From JAYPWI01 sp038135065 (lineage in GTDB: Bacteria; Actinomycetota; Acidimicrobiia; Acidimicrobiales; Poriferisodalaceae): 64,000 bases of DNA. The DNA lies in assembly GCA_038135065.1 (NCBI GenBank), contig JAYPWI010000018.1:1-64000 (forward strand). The letters run 5' to 3'. The notes beneath the pieces are model-generated. The model did no database searches. It had not been told where the DNA came from and saw nothing but the letters and a program-made list of their open reading frames with translations. Made by a program: the position numbers and the translations under genes. Within the stretch, counting starts at the first letter, position 1. Every line of letters begins with the position of its first letter. Below are positions 17,690 to 26,451 of this stretch, one piece after another.

Positions 17690-18982
17690 TCAGTCGCCGA
17701 TGACCCGGATGAGCGCGCCGACGTCATGAACCTGAGCGAGCTCGCGCAGGTCGTCGATGGTGGCCTGCATGTCAGCTTCGCGAGCCCGGTGGGTGATGAA
17801 GACCAGATGGGCCGTGGAACCCTGCCCTTCCTGCTCCATCGAGCGGATCGACACCCCGTGATCACCGAACACACCGGCCACCGCAGCGAGGACCCCGGGC
17901 GCGTCGACGACATCGAGTTGCAGGTAGAAGGCGCTCGATGTCTCGTCGATTGGCCGAATGCGGGCATCCGTCATGGCACCGAGCCCATCGGACACCCCCC
18001 GCTGGAGGTTCAGCGAGGCTCCGATGAGGTCGCCGAGCATTGCGCTGGCCGTCGGGAACCCTCCTGCCCCGCGCCCGTAGAGCATCAGATCGTCGACAGC
18101 TTCGCCCTCGAGGAAGACCGCGTTGAAACTGTCGCGCACCGCAGCCAGAGGGTGGCTGACCGGGACCATGACTGGGTGGACCCGTACCGAGATCTCACCG
18201 GCATCGAGTTCGGCCAGGGCCAGGAGCTTGATGACGTGTCCCATCGCCCGCGCAGCATCGATGTCGGCCGGTTGCAGACGGCTGATGCCCTCTTGGTAGA
18301 CGTCTCCCGCCACCACCCGAGCACCGAAGGCAACCATGGCAAGAATGGCTGCCTTCGCGCCCGCATCATGACCCTCGACGTCGGCCGTCGGGTCGGCCTC
18401 GGCGTACCCCAAGCGCTGCGCATCGGCCAGCACGTCAGCGTAGTCGGCACCGTCCTCGGTCATTTTGGTGAGGATGTAGTTGGTCGTCCCGTTGACGATG
18501 CCCATGACGCGGCGCAGGCGCTCGCCGACGAGCGACTCCCGAAGGGTTCGGATCAGCGGGATACCACCGGCAACAGCGGCCTCGAACAGCAGGTCGACCC
18601 CGCCCGCCGCGGCGGCCTCGAACAGCTCGGCCCCGACATTGGCCACCAGCTCCTTGTTGGCTGTGATCACGGGCTTGCCAGCCTTGAGGGCATCGAGGAT
18701 CAGCTGGCGCGCAGGCTCGATCCCGCCGATCGTCTCCACCACCACGTCGACGTCGGGATCGCTGACCACCGCATGCGGATCGCGAGTCAACACCCCTGAG
18801 GGCAGATCGACGGCCCGGGACGCAGAGAGATTCCGCACGGCAACGCGGGTCACCTCGAGGCGCACACCGGTACGGGCGGCGATGGCTGCCGCATCGTCGG
18901 AAATCAGCTTGATCAGTGATCCTCCGACCGTGCCGCAGCCCAGGACACCGACGCGCACCGTGGGAGAGTCGCTCACCGCCAT
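17690..18982 (-). CDS. hom: Homoserine dehydrogenase with ACT domain
   Basis: It reduces aspartate semialdehyde to homoserine, the branch point to threonine and methionine. The 430 residues have an NAD(P) site GVLGCGTVGGSLIKLI, the VVETIGGIEPAR and KPVITANKELVA motifs and VVNGTTNYILTKM-type substrate loop (GIVNGTTNYILTKMTEDGAD). They end with a C-terminal ACT domain (DVVDAPGVLAAVAGVFGDHG) that usually binds threonine for feedback control. The ATG at 18982 is chosen; another ATG at 18994 gives four more residues. The order lysA-hom-thrC on one strand groups lysine and threonine synthesis. Confidence 0.96.
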   Translation of the reverse strand: MAVSDSPTVRVGVLGCGTVGGSLIKLISDDAAAIAARTGVRLEVTRVAVRNLSASRAVDLPSGVLTRDPHAVVSDPDVDVVVETIGGIEPARQLILDALKAGKPVITANKELVANVGAELFEAAAAGGVDLLFEAAVAGGIPLIRTLRESLVGERLRRVMGIVNGTTNYILTKMTEDGADYADVLADAQRLGYAEADPTADVEGHDAGAKAAILAMVAFGARVVAGDVYQEGISRLQPADIDAARAMGHVIKLLALAELDAGEISVRVHPVMVPVSHPLAAVRDSFNAVFLEGEAVDDLMLYGRGAGGFPTASAMLGDLIGASLNLQRGVSDGLGAMTDARIRPIDETSSAFYLQLDVVDAPGVLAAVAGVFGDHGVSIRSMEQEGQGSTAHLVFITHRAREADMQATIDDLRELAQVHDVGALIRVIGD

Positions 18983-19040
18983 AGGAGCCAACATACCGCC
19001 GGAGCGAGGACGCACCCCGTGTGTGACCGTTGCCGTCGGC

Positions 19041-20333
19041 TCAGCTGACATCGCGGGCCACCACGTCATCGAGTGACTCCCCTCGAACGACGAGACGCGC
19101 CTCGCCTCCAGCGACGAAGACCACGGGCGGACGTCCCACCCGGTTGTAGTTGCTGCCCATCCCCTGCCCATAGGCTCCCGTCACGGGGGTGGCCACCAGG
19201 TCGCCGACGCGAAGATCGGCTGGCACCGGGGCGTCTGGGACCAACACGTCACCAGACTCACAGTGCATGCCCACCAAGCGAACACGCTTCGAACGGGGGG
19301 CATTGGCCCTGGTGGGCACGAAGGTGGTGTAGTCACTGCCGTACAGCACGGGCCGAGGGTTGTCCACGAAGCCACCATCCACCGCTGCATAGGTGCGGAT
19401 GCCTGGAAGTTCCTTGATGGTTCCCACCCGGTAGACGGTCACAGCAGCAGCCGCTGCGATCGAACGGCCAGGCTCGGCCGACAACGTGGCCCGCAGGCCT
19501 ACTTCGTCGCAGGCGGCATGGATGAGCTGACCCCACTCGGTGATCGAAGGAGCCTCCTCTCCCTCCACATATGCCACACCGAGACCACCACCGATCGACA
19601 ACTCCGGCAGGCCATAGGACTCGGAGAAACGGGACACCACCCGAAAAGCCTCGGCGAAGCTCTCGACCCGCAGGACTTGGCTACCAATGTGACTGTGCAG
19701 CCCGACGAGCTCCACGGCTGCGGACCGAAGCGCCCGATCAACCGCGGCGGCAGCTGCCCCCGAAGACACTCCAAATCCGAACTTGGTGTCGTCCTGACCG
19801 GTGGAGATGAACTCGTGGGTCTCCGCTTTGACACCGGGAGTGACCCGGATCAGCACCCTCGCCACCTGGCCGTCGTGGCCGTGGAGGGCCTCGAGGCGGT
19901 CGAGTTCGTCGAAGGAATCCACGACCACCCTGCCCACTCCGTGCCGGCGGGCCATGATCAACTCGTCGCTGGATTTGTTGTTGCCGTGCAGGACGATGCG
20001 CTCCCCTGGTACCCCAGCCACCATGGCGGTGTGAAGCTCACCACCACTCGCCACGTCGAGGAGAAGGCCTTCCTCGTGCACCAGGCGGGCCATGGCCACG
20101 CACAGGAAGGCCTTTCCTGCGTAGGCGACACCGTCCCCGAAGGCGGAGCGGGCTTCTCGGCAGCGGCTCCGCAGATGCTCCTCGTCGTAGATGAACACCG
20201 GCGTGCCGAACTGCTCCGCCACCTCTGCAACGTCGCACCCACCGACGGACAGTCGACCCTCGGCATCGATAACAGCGGTGTCGGGGAGCAGCCCGAGGGG
20301 GATGGGCCCGCTCCTGAGGTCGAGCCCGTTCAC
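19041..20333 (-). CDS. lysA: Diaminopimelate decarboxylase
   Basis: LysA removes CO2 from meso-diaminopimelate to make lysine. The fold-type III PLP motifs are all present: YAGKAFLCVAMARLV with the Schiff-base Lys, HGNNKSSDEL, VGLHSHIGSQ, LSIGGGLGVAY, LSAEPGRSI, GMHCESGDVL with the active-site Cys and GAYGQGMGSNYNR near the end. The 430 residues start at a GTG whose last bases overlap the argS stop (GTGA). The upstream extension of the frame is antisense to nothing conserved and is rejected. It is read with argS, as is common in actinobacteria. Confidence 0.96.
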   Translation of the reverse strand: MNGLDLRSGPIPLGLLPDTAVIDAEGRLSVGGCDVAEVAEQFGTPVFIYDEEHLRSRCREARSAFGDGVAYAGKAFLCVAMARLVHEEGLLLDVASGGELHTAMVAGVPGERIVLHGNNKSSDELIMARRHGVGRVVVDSFDELDRLEALHGHDGQVARVLIRVTPGVKAETHEFISTGQDDTKFGFGVSSGAAAAAVDRALRSAAVELVGLHSHIGSQVLRVESFAEAFRVVSRFSESYGLPELSIGGGLGVAYVEGEEAPSITEWGQLIHAACDEVGLRATLSAEPGRSIAAAAAVTVYRVGTIKELPGIRTYAAVDGGFVDNPRPVLYGSDYTTFVPTRANAPRSKRVRLVGMHCESGDVLVPDAPVPADLRVGDLVATPVTGAYGQGMGSNYNRVGRPPVVFVAGGEARLVVRGESLDDVVARDVS

Positions 20334-21931
20334 ATCTCCTCCGGCGCAGCGACCCCGAGCAGATCCAGACCGATCGCGAATCCGAGGCGGGCCGCCTCGA
20401 CCAACCACAGACGAGCCTGCTGCAGTGCAGGCGGTACATCGGAACGCAGCACAGGGCAGTCGTGATAGAAGCCGTGGAAGGCAGCCGCCAGATCTCGGAC
20501 CCAGGTCGAGACCTTGTGGGGGGCCCGCTCCCGGACCGCCAGTTCGAGACACTCGGGCAGGGTCGAGAGGACTCGGAGCACTTCGAGTTCCCGCTCGGTG
20601 GCCAATGCGCTGAGGTCCGCGTCGTCGAGCTCGCAGCGTTCGATCCCTCGCGTTGCCGCCTCCCGCCCGATGCTGTGGATGCGGGCGTGGGCGTATTGCA
20701 CGTAGAAGACCGGGTTCTCGTTGGCCCGGGAGGACAACAGATCGATGTCGATCGTCTGTCGGGTGTCGATCGACTGCAGCAGGTAGGCGAATCGGGCGAC
20801 GTCAGGGCCCACTGCGTCGATGAGGTCTCCCACCTCGATCATGGTTCCTGCCCGCTTGGAGATCTTCACCTCGGCCCCGTCGCGCACGAGGGTGACGTTC
20901 TGTCCGATGATCACCTCGTATGCCTCGGGCGGGTGCCCCAACATCTGCATGGCGGCCCGCATCCGACCGACGTAGCCGTGATGGTCGGCCCCGAGGATGT
21001 CGATCACCAGATCGCCACGAGTGAATTTGTCGTCGTGATACGCGATGTCAGGCACGAAGTAGGTGGGCTCGCCGTCTCCCTTGATCAGCACCCGGTCCTG
21101 GTCGTCGCCGAAATCGGTGGTCCGTAGCCAGGTCGCCCCGTCTCGTTCCTCCACGTACCCTCCGGCCCGGAGCCGTCCCACGACCCGTTCCATCGCCCCG
21201 CTGTCGACCAAGGCCTTCTCACTGGCCCAGCGGTCGAAGCTGACGTTCATGGAACCGAGGGCCGTCTCGACATCATGCAAGGACCGTTCCAGTCCCCACT
21301 GCACCGGTTCCGCCCCATCAGGCATCTCGGCCGCCCACTGGGCGATGTAGGCCCCCACGTAGCCGTTCTCGGGGGGCGGCTCACCGTTGCGGGCCGCAGT
21401 CAAAGACGCCCCGAACAGGGTGGTCTGCACCCCTCGATCGTTCACGTAATACTCGCGCTGCACCCCGTAGCCACAGCGGGCGAAGATGCGGGCCAGGGTG
21501 TCGCCGAAAGCGCCCCAGCGTCCCCCACCAGCATGGAGTGGACCTGTCGGGTTGGCCGACACGTACTCGAGGTTGACAACCGAACCCTCGCCGACGGCGA
21601 GTCGGCCGTAGTCCTCACCCCGAACTGCCACGTCCCGTAGGACATCGTGGAGCCAGGTCGGCGCAAGACGGAAGTTCACGAAACCCGGGCCTGCGAGTTC
21701 CACTGCGATGACGTGGTCTGGCAGATCCGCCGACAGACGTTCGACAAGGTCCTGGGCCAACTCCCGCGGTGGGCGTCCGGCCGCCTTCGCACTGGCCAAA
21801 GCGATGTTGGAGGACCAATCGCCGTGCTCCCGACGGGCGGGGCGCTCGAGGTGGACAGTCTCGGGCCGAGTCTCGATTCCCAACGATGCGAGGCACTCTG
21901 CCAGCGCCGATGTGAGCTGATCTCGGATCAC
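20330..21931 (-). CDS. argS: Arginyl-tRNA synthetase
   Basis: This class I synthetase charges tRNA-Arg. The 533 residues start MIRDQLTSALAECLASLG and include the N-terminal Add1 domain. The HIGH-type motif is PTGPLHAGGGRWGAFGD; HxGG in place of HIGH is usual in actinobacterial ArgS. The KMSKS-type motif is KISKRAG, and a DALR anticodon-binding domain forms the C-terminus (NPVFYVQYAHARIHSIGREA). The GTG at 21931 is preferred over an ATG at 22054 because a GGAGAG ribosome-binding site lies seven bases upstream and homology begins there. lysA follows with a four-base overlap. A tRNA-Arg gene lies divergently next to it. Confidence 0.96.
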   Translation of the reverse strand: MIRDQLTSALAECLASLGIETRPETVHLERPARREHGDWSSNIALASAKAAGRPPRELAQDLVERLSADLPDHVIAVELAGPGFVNFRLAPTWLHDVLRDVAVRGEDYGRLAVGEGSVVNLEYVSANPTGPLHAGGGRWGAFGDTLARIFARCGYGVQREYYVNDRGVQTTLFGASLTAARNGEPPPENGYVGAYIAQWAAEMPDGAEPVQWGLERSLHDVETALGSMNVSFDRWASEKALVDSGAMERVVGRLRAGGYVEERDGATWLRTTDFGDDQDRVLIKGDGEPTYFVPDIAYHDDKFTRGDLVIDILGADHHGYVGRMRAAMQMLGHPPEAYEVIIGQNVTLVRDGAEVKISKRAGTMIEVGDLIDAVGPDVARFAYLLQSIDTRQTIDIDLLSSRANENPVFYVQYAHARIHSIGREAATRGIERCELDDADLSALATERELEVLRVLSTLPECLELAVRERAPHKVSTWVRDLAAAFHGFYHDCPVLRSDVPPALQQARLWLVEAARLGFAIGLDLLGVAAPEEM

Positions 21932-21938
21932 GATCCGT

Positions 21939-21944
21939 CTCTCC
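21939..21944 (-). promoter_or_regulatory. Ribosome-binding site that decides the argS start
   Basis: GGAGAG on the minus strand, seven bases before the GTG at 21931. It supports the shorter argS and leaves the region up to the tRNA gene as leader and promoter. Confidence 0.65.
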
Positions 21945-22112
21945 GTGAACTGTTGATGCGGCCCGATGGCCCGAACCGACGATGGTACCGGTGGCCCCGG
22001 CCCACACCCCCGACCGTTGTCGTGGGCGTAGCCCATCGCAGTCTGATCCGTCATTGGGTCGGGCGGCCCAGGAGCGCTACATTGCTCATTCCCGGGCCTC
22101 GGCCCAGGGCCA

Positions 22113-22184
22113 GCCCTCGTAGCTCAGGGGATAGAGCAGTGGCCTCCGGAGCCATGTGCGCAGGTTCGAATCCTGCCGAGGGCG
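22113..22184 (+). tRNA. tRNA-Arg (anticodon CCG)
   Basis: The acceptor stem GCCCTCG pairs with CGAGGGC at the 3' end. The D arm is AGCTCAGGGGATAGAGC. The anticodon arm GTGGC-CTCCGGA-GCCAT puts CCG at positions 34-36, and the T arm is CAGGTTCGAATCCTG. The discriminator is G; the CCA tail is not encoded. The anticodon reads the CGG arginine codon. The gene stands alone, divergent from argS. Confidence 0.95.
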
Positions 22185-22203
22185 CAGTACCCCCCGCTGG
22201 CGT

Positions 22204-22620
22204 TCATCCTGCAGCGCGCCAGCCGGTGAGTTCGGTCCGCTCGATCACGATGGCGGGACCGACCGGCCGTCGTTCGGCGTACTGGGGGTACCGCTTGGCC
22301 AGCAACTCCACGGCATGCTCCCACTCCGGCCCCGAGACGTGCACTCGCGCTCGACCGCGCACCCGGACCCACCACAGGGATTCCCAGTCCTCATCGTCGT
22401 AATGCTCGACGAGCAGGGTCACCTCGGGGAACTGGCGCACGTTGTCGAGACGCTTCAGCTCGGTGGTGCTCTTGGGCTTGTGATCGACCGCAGTTACCAC
22501 CACATCGCCGTCGAAGGCGAAGGTGATGGGTACGAGATCGACCCGCCCGTCGGAACGGATGGTGGCCAGGGTGGCGACCCGACCATGTTCGAGCAACTCG
22601 AGGAGCTCGGTCTCAGTCAT
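22204..22620 (-). CDS. PPOX-class F420-dependent protein (Rv0121-like)
   Basis: The 138-residue split beta-barrel protein belongs to the pyridoxamine-phosphate-oxidase-like superfamily, in the subgroup predicted to bind coenzyme F420 (TIGR03668). Visible motifs are LEHGRVATLATIRSDGRVDL at the N-terminus, ITFAFDGDVVVTAVDHKPKS, and the central LKRLDNVRQFPEVTLLVEHY and WWVRVRGRARV strands. Such proteins are small dimeric reductases or cofactor binders. The substrate is unknown. It points leftward toward the tRNA gene with no other gene in its unit. An FrhB-like gene lies divergently beside it, which strengthens the F420 link. Confidence 0.85.
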   Translation of the reverse strand: MTETELLELLEHGRVATLATIRSDGRVDLVPITFAFDGDVVVTAVDHKPKSTTELKRLDNVRQFPEVTLLVEHYDDEDWESLWWVRVRGRARVHVSGPEWEHAVELLAKRYPQYAERRPVGPAIVIERTELTGWRAAG

Positions 22621-22791
22621 GTGTCCTCAACGCAACAGGGGCCTCCCGCCCCGTGGGGCTCCGGCGGAAGACGGCAACGAGCCGCCAACACTAGCCCTAT
22701 GGGCTGCCGACCCCAACCGGGCCCCGCAAACCCGGGGGGCTCTGTCAGAACGGGTTCCGCGCGATGCCCTCGGGTGCGTAGTCTCTCCTGC

Positions 22792-23961
22792 ATGGCCGTC
22801 ACCGACACCCCCAGCCCGGCTCCAGCCAAGGAGCGGTGGACCTTCCAGTGGAAGGAACTGCACGAGGAGGTCATCACCTCGGGGCTCTGCACCGGCTGCG
22901 CAGGATGCGTCATCAGCTGCCCTCACGACGTGATCGGCTACGACCACGTCCAGGGCGGGTTCAAGCCATTCCACATCGAAGACGAGCTGGGACCCGACGA
23001 CTGCGGGCACGGTCAGAAGGGCTGCACAAGTTGCACCCGGGCTTGTCCCCGCTTCCGGACATGGGAGGACGAAGCCGACAACTTCCTCTTCGATCGGACC
23101 CGGAGCGTCGACGAGCCGTCGGGGGTGTACAAGGACATCATCCTCACGAGAGCCTCCGATGACTTCGTCCACCAGACCGGCCAGGACGGCGGGCTGGTGT
23201 CGGCCATCCTCATCTGGGCACTCGACCACGGCTACATCGATGCTGCCCTCACCTCCTACGTGGGCGAGGGCGAAGGAAACCAGTGGACGGCGTCACCGGG
23301 AGTTGCCTACAACCGGGAGGACGTACTGCGTGGAGCCGGAAGCCGCTACACCTATTCGGCGAACACGCTGGCCTACAACGAGGCGATCGAGTCCGGCGCC
23401 AAGAACATTGCCCTGGTCGGGATGAGCTGTCAGAGCTCGATCGTCCCGGTAGCCAAGTCCCGCAAGATCGGCAAGGTGGGGAACCGCTTCGCCCTCAACA
23501 TCGGCCTGCTGTGCTCGAAGTCCTTCGACGAGGCCATCTTCGAGGAATTGTTCGAGCAGAAGTACGGCCTGGATCGAGAGCGGATCCGAAAGACCAACAT
23601 CAAGGGCGTCTTCCAGATCTGGACCCACGACGACGAGTACTACGAGATCAACCTCAAGGAATGCCACGCCTGGACGCGCGAAGGCTGCAACCACTGTCCC
23701 GACTTCGCGGCCGAACATGCCGACATCTCGACCGGGGGAATCGGGAAGTACAGCGACTGGACCCTCACCATCATCCGGACGCCCATCGGCCGGGAGATCA
23801 TCATGAAGATGCTGGAGGACGGTTCGCTGATCGGTCGGCCCGGTGACGACGATCCGGGAGCAATCGCCCTGATGCACCGCTTGAGCGAGCGGTCCAGGGC
23901 CCGCTGGCCGGGCTTTGCCTGGGAGAAGCCAGCCCTGTTGCCCAACCCGACACGCGCCTGA
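22792..23961 (+). CDS. FrhB/FdhB-family F420-linked iron-sulfur oxidoreductase
   Basis: This 389-residue protein belongs to the coenzyme F420 hydrogenase/dehydrogenase beta-subunit family. Near the N-terminus are two four-cysteine sets: CTGCAGCVISCP (Cys33, 36, 39, 43) and CGHGQKGCTSCTRACP (Cys71, 78, 81, 85), so two [4Fe-4S] clusters are likely. The rest has the flavin/F420-binding FrhB core, with HQTGQDGGLVSAILIWALDH, GAGSRYTYSANTL, ALVGMSCQSS and a later Cys pair in REGCNHCPDFAAEHADIS. In methanogens this family moves electrons between F420 and iron-sulfur partners; related plant and cyanobacterial proteins reduce chlorophyll intermediates. The partner here is unknown. The ATG at 22792 lacks a clear ribosome-binding site. 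Confidence 0.85.
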   Translation: MAVTDTPSPAPAKERWTFQWKELHEEVITSGLCTGCAGCVISCPHDVIGYDHVQGGFKPFHIEDELGPDDCGHGQKGCTSCTRACPRFRTWEDEADNFLFDRTRSVDEPSGVYKDIILTRASDDFVHQTGQDGGLVSAILIWALDHGYIDAALTSYVGEGEGNQWTASPGVAYNREDVLRGAGSRYTYSANTLAYNEAIESGAKNIALVGMSCQSSIVPVAKSRKIGKVGNRFALNIGLLCSKSFDEAIFEELFEQKYGLDRERIRKTNIKGVFQIWTHDDEYYEINLKECHAWTREGCNHCPDFAAEHADISTGGIGKYSDWTLTIIRTPIGREIIMKMLEDGSLIGRPGDDDPGAIALMHRLSERSRARWPGFAWEKPALLPNPTRA

Positions 23962-23975
23962 GCCCGGCCTCGGTA

Positions 23976-24542
23976 TCAGAGGCAGGTGTTGATCAGGTCC
24001 ACCAGGTTGGGCTGCACGTCGGCAGACGCAAGAAAATCGGCGAGACGGTCCTCGGGAATGACGTCTTGGGCGCGTCCGGTGGAACAACGGCAGAGGTCGG
24101 TCAGTCGATCCGAGCCTTTCGTACAGGCCTCTACGTAGGTCGCGATGGACGCCTCGCTCCAACCAACCGGCGGAGCAGCATCACGACACTCGACCAACGA
24201 ACCAGCGATCTCCGGGGCGAACTCGTTGCGACCACTCAGCCGATCCTCGAAGATCACCATCTCCGTTTGGTCGAAATCGCGTTCCAGCCGGTCGCCAGCG
24301 CAGTGGCAGGGGCCGACCAGACCCTGCTCGATGATGCACCCATCGAGAAAGGCCACCAACGGCTCGACGGGCAGCCGGAACTGGGGTGCCTCGCTGGTCG
24401 TCGTCGGCGGCACCAGGGTGGCGGGATTGCCTGTGACGGTCTCATCCCCTTCCTCGCTGGCATCAGGGACCTGTGATCCGGACCCCGAGCAGGCGGACAC
24501 GACTGCAACGACGGCGACGACCCACCGAAGACGCTTTCTCAC
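23976..24542 (-). CDS. Cysteine-repeat lipoprotein of unknown function
   Basis: The N-terminus has RKR, a hydrophobic stretch and a lipobox VSAC, so cleavage would leave Cys18 lipid-anchored on the outer membrane face. A Thr/Pro-rich linker follows. The mature part then holds two copies of one pattern. Copy one has Cys69-x9-Cys79-x-Cys81, then FEDRL (98-102), then Cys119. Copy two has Cys140-x10-Cys151-x-Cys153, then PEDRL (163-167), then Cys187. Eight cysteines in matching positions suggest disulfide bonds or a metal site in each copy. The family is not recognised. It converges on the FrhB-like gene, 14 bases from its stop. Confidence 0.8.
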   Translation of the reverse strand: MRKRLRWVVAVVAVVSACSGSGSQVPDASEEGDETVTGNPATLVPPTTTSEAPQFRLPVEPLVAFLDGCIIEQGLVGPCHCAGDRLERDFDQTEMVIFEDRLSGRNEFAPEIAGSLVECRDAAPPVGWSEASIATYVEACTKGSDRLTDLCRCSTGRAQDVIPEDRLADFLASADVQPNLVDLINTCL

Positions 24543-24578
24543 CTCAGTGACCCTAGGCCGATCCTGCTCGGGTGCTCT

Positions 24579-25247
24579 TCACCCCAGGCCTGCCAGGTCC
24601 TTGGCCGAGAGGAACACCTCGTCGAGCATCGCTGGTGTGAGCCGGCCGGTGAAGGTGTTCTGCTGGCTCGGATGGTACGAGCAGACGATCGAGCGCTCCG
24701 CTGGCGCTTCCACCACCACGCCGTGACCGAATGCTGGCCGCGGGCGAATCCCGAGCACCGAACACGCCACCTGATACCCGAATTGTCCGAGGGCCACCAC
24801 CACGGTCATCTCGCCCAGCAGGGCCAGCTCCCGCTCGAGATAGGGACGGCAGGCATCCCGTTCCTGCGGCGTCGGTTTGTTCGCCGGCGGGGCGCACCGC
24901 ACGGCTGCCGTGACGTATACCCCACGCAGTTGGAGACCGTCATCGACCGCCAGCGCCTCGGCCTGGTTGGCCAGGCCGACACGAAACAGGGAACCGAACA
25001 GGAAATCGCCTGACCGGTCCCCGGTGAAGACCCGCCCGGTGCGGTTGGCGCCATGTGCGGCCGGGGCAAGTCCGACGATCAGGATCGACGCGTTGGGGTC
25101 ACCGAATCCGGGAACCGCCCTGCCCCAGTACTCCTGGTCTCGGTAGGCCGCTCGACGCTCGACGGCTACCTGCTCGCGCCAGGCCACGAGCCGCGGGCAT
25201 GCTCGACATGCGATCACCTCTGCGGCCAGATCCTGCAGTGAGTCCAC
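24579..25247 (-). CDS. Family 5 uracil-DNA glycosylase (UdgB type)
   Basis: It would remove uracil, and probably other deaminated bases, from DNA at the start of base-excision repair. The 222 residues have the iron-sulfur Cys pair CRACPRL (Cys14, Cys17), motif A GLAPAAHGANRTGRVFTGDR with the family 5 signature, and motif B CSYHPSQQNTFTGRLT. Family 5 lacks the usual catalytic Asp or Asn in motif A, as seen here. An upstream extension of the frame exists, but homology begins at the GTG at 25247. It is divergent from the phosphatase gene, with about 75 bases between starts. Confidence 0.92.
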   Translation of the reverse strand: MDSLQDLAAEVIACRACPRLVAWREQVAVERRAAYRDQEYWGRAVPGFGDPNASILIVGLAPAAHGANRTGRVFTGDRSGDFLFGSLFRVGLANQAEALAVDDGLQLRGVYVTAAVRCAPPANKPTPQERDACRPYLERELALLGEMTVVVALGQFGYQVACSVLGIRPRPAFGHGVVVEAPAERSIVCSYHPSQQNTFTGRLTPAMLDEVFLSAKDLAGLG

Positions 25248-25321
25248 GTCCCAACTGTAGGAACTCCGACCCCTCGGCGGTCGGCTTCGCCTGGGTGCCC
25301 CAGTGCAGCTACCGTCACGGC

Positions 25322-25963
25322 GTGGCCCGCACCGACGCCCCGACCCTCGTTCTCCTCGTCCGGCATGGACGCACACCGACCACGGGCGTCGAACTGTACG
25401 GCCGTCGACCCGGGGTGCACTTGGCAGAGCAGGGCATGGCCCAGGCAGACGCAGTCGCAGGTCGCATCGCCGGCCTCGGAGCCGGGCGGGTCAGCGCGGT
25501 CTATGCGAGCCCACTCGAGCGGACCCGAGAGACGGCCGCCCCCATCGCCCGTGCGGTAGGCAAGAGAGTTCGACGAGATGCCGGTCTGCTGGAGCTCGAC
25601 GTCGGTGACTGGACAGGGCGCAAACTGCGCGACCTTCGCAAGCTCAAGTCGTGGACAACCGTGCAGCGGTATCCCAGCGGCTTCCGATTCCCCGGCGGTG
25701 AGTCGTTCCTCGAGATGCAGACGCGCATCGCAAGTACCGTCGACCGGCTGGCCACGCGCCATCGAGGGGAGACCATCGTTGCCGTGTCACATGCCGACCC
25801 CATCAGGGCCTTGGTGGCCCACGCAATGGGAACCCACCTCGACCTCTTCCAACGGATCGTGGTCTCCCCGTGTTCGGTGACCGCCATCCTCTACACCGTC
25901 GGCGGGCCGGTGGTGTTGGCGGTCAACAGCACCTCGGACCTCGCCGAACTGGCCCCGGCGTAA
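25322..25963 (+). CDS. Histidine phosphatase superfamily protein (MSMEG_4193 type)
   Basis: The 213 residues begin with the phosphohistidine motif LVLLVRHGRTPTT, have the second motif ASPLERTRETAAPIARA and the distal VSHADPIRALVAHAMGTH. This matches the actinobacterial MSMEG_4193 family of putative phosphomutases or phosphatases (TIGR03848). The natural substrate is not known. The GTG at 25322 places the RHG motif at the usual distance from the N-terminus. It is followed 19 bases later by DUF3090 and then by an SCO1664-family gene, the standard order of this actinobacterial trio. Confidence 0.9.
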   Translation: MARTDAPTLVLLVRHGRTPTTGVELYGRRPGVHLAEQGMAQADAVAGRIAGLGAGRVSAVYASPLERTRETAAPIARAVGKRVRRDAGLLELDVGDWTGRKLRDLRKLKSWTTVQRYPSGFRFPGGESFLEMQTRIASTVDRLATRHRGETIVAVSHADPIRALVAHAMGTHLDLFQRIVVSPCSVTAILYTVGGPVVLAVNSTSDLAELAPA

Positions 25964-25982
25964 CCTCCAGACAAGGCACCTG

Positions 25983-26438
25983 ATGAGCGACAGCTTCGAA
26001 CTCCGCAATCCCGACAACTTCGTCGCCGGCACGGTCGGCGAGCCGGGGGCGCGCATTTTCTTCCTCCAAGCCCGCGAGGAGAACCTCACCCTCACCCTCA
26101 AGTGCGAGAAGGGGCAGGTGCAGGCCCTGGCCAGCTTCCTGGCCGACGTGCTCGAAGATCGGGACCTACAGCCGCCTCCGACCCGAGTGGCCGACATGAC
26201 CGAGCCGGCCATCGCTGCTTGGACGATCGGTGGCATTGCGATCGGCATCGAACCCGACAGCGATTCGGTCGTCGTCGTTATCCAGGAACTCGTCGACAAC
26301 GAAGGTGACGAGCCAGCCGAAGCACGGATTCACCTCGACCCCGGTCAGGCCCGCGGGTTCATCGATCACGCCCTGTTTCTGATCGAGTACGGGCGCGACT
26401 TCGGTCGCCAGAACGGCCACCGCCCCCACCACGACTGA
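25983..26438 (+). CDS. DUF3090 family protein
   Basis: The 151-residue acidic protein has the DUF3090 start SFELRNPDNFVAGTVGEPGA and RIFFLQAREENLTLTLKCEK. A conserved C-terminal segment, LDPGQARGFIDHALFLIEYG, has a CxxC-like zinc region in many relatives, but here the end reads RQNGHRPHHD with no cysteine. Function is unknown across the family (TIGR03847). It is the middle gene of the trio and is 13 bases from the next start, so the three are one transcript. Confidence 0.9.
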   Translation: MSDSFELRNPDNFVAGTVGEPGARIFFLQAREENLTLTLKCEKGQVQALASFLADVLEDRDLQPPPTRVADMTEPAIAAWTIGGIAIGIEPDSDSVVVVIQELVDNEGDEPAEARIHLDPGQARGFIDHALFLIEYGRDFGRQNGHRPHHD

Positions 26439-26451
26439 GATCGAGGGGCGA

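Noticed and set aside
21400..21560. HAGG in place of the HIGH motif of ArgS as a possible novelty
   Set aside because: Actinobacterial ArgS proteins commonly have HxGG here, for example HIGG in mycobacteria.
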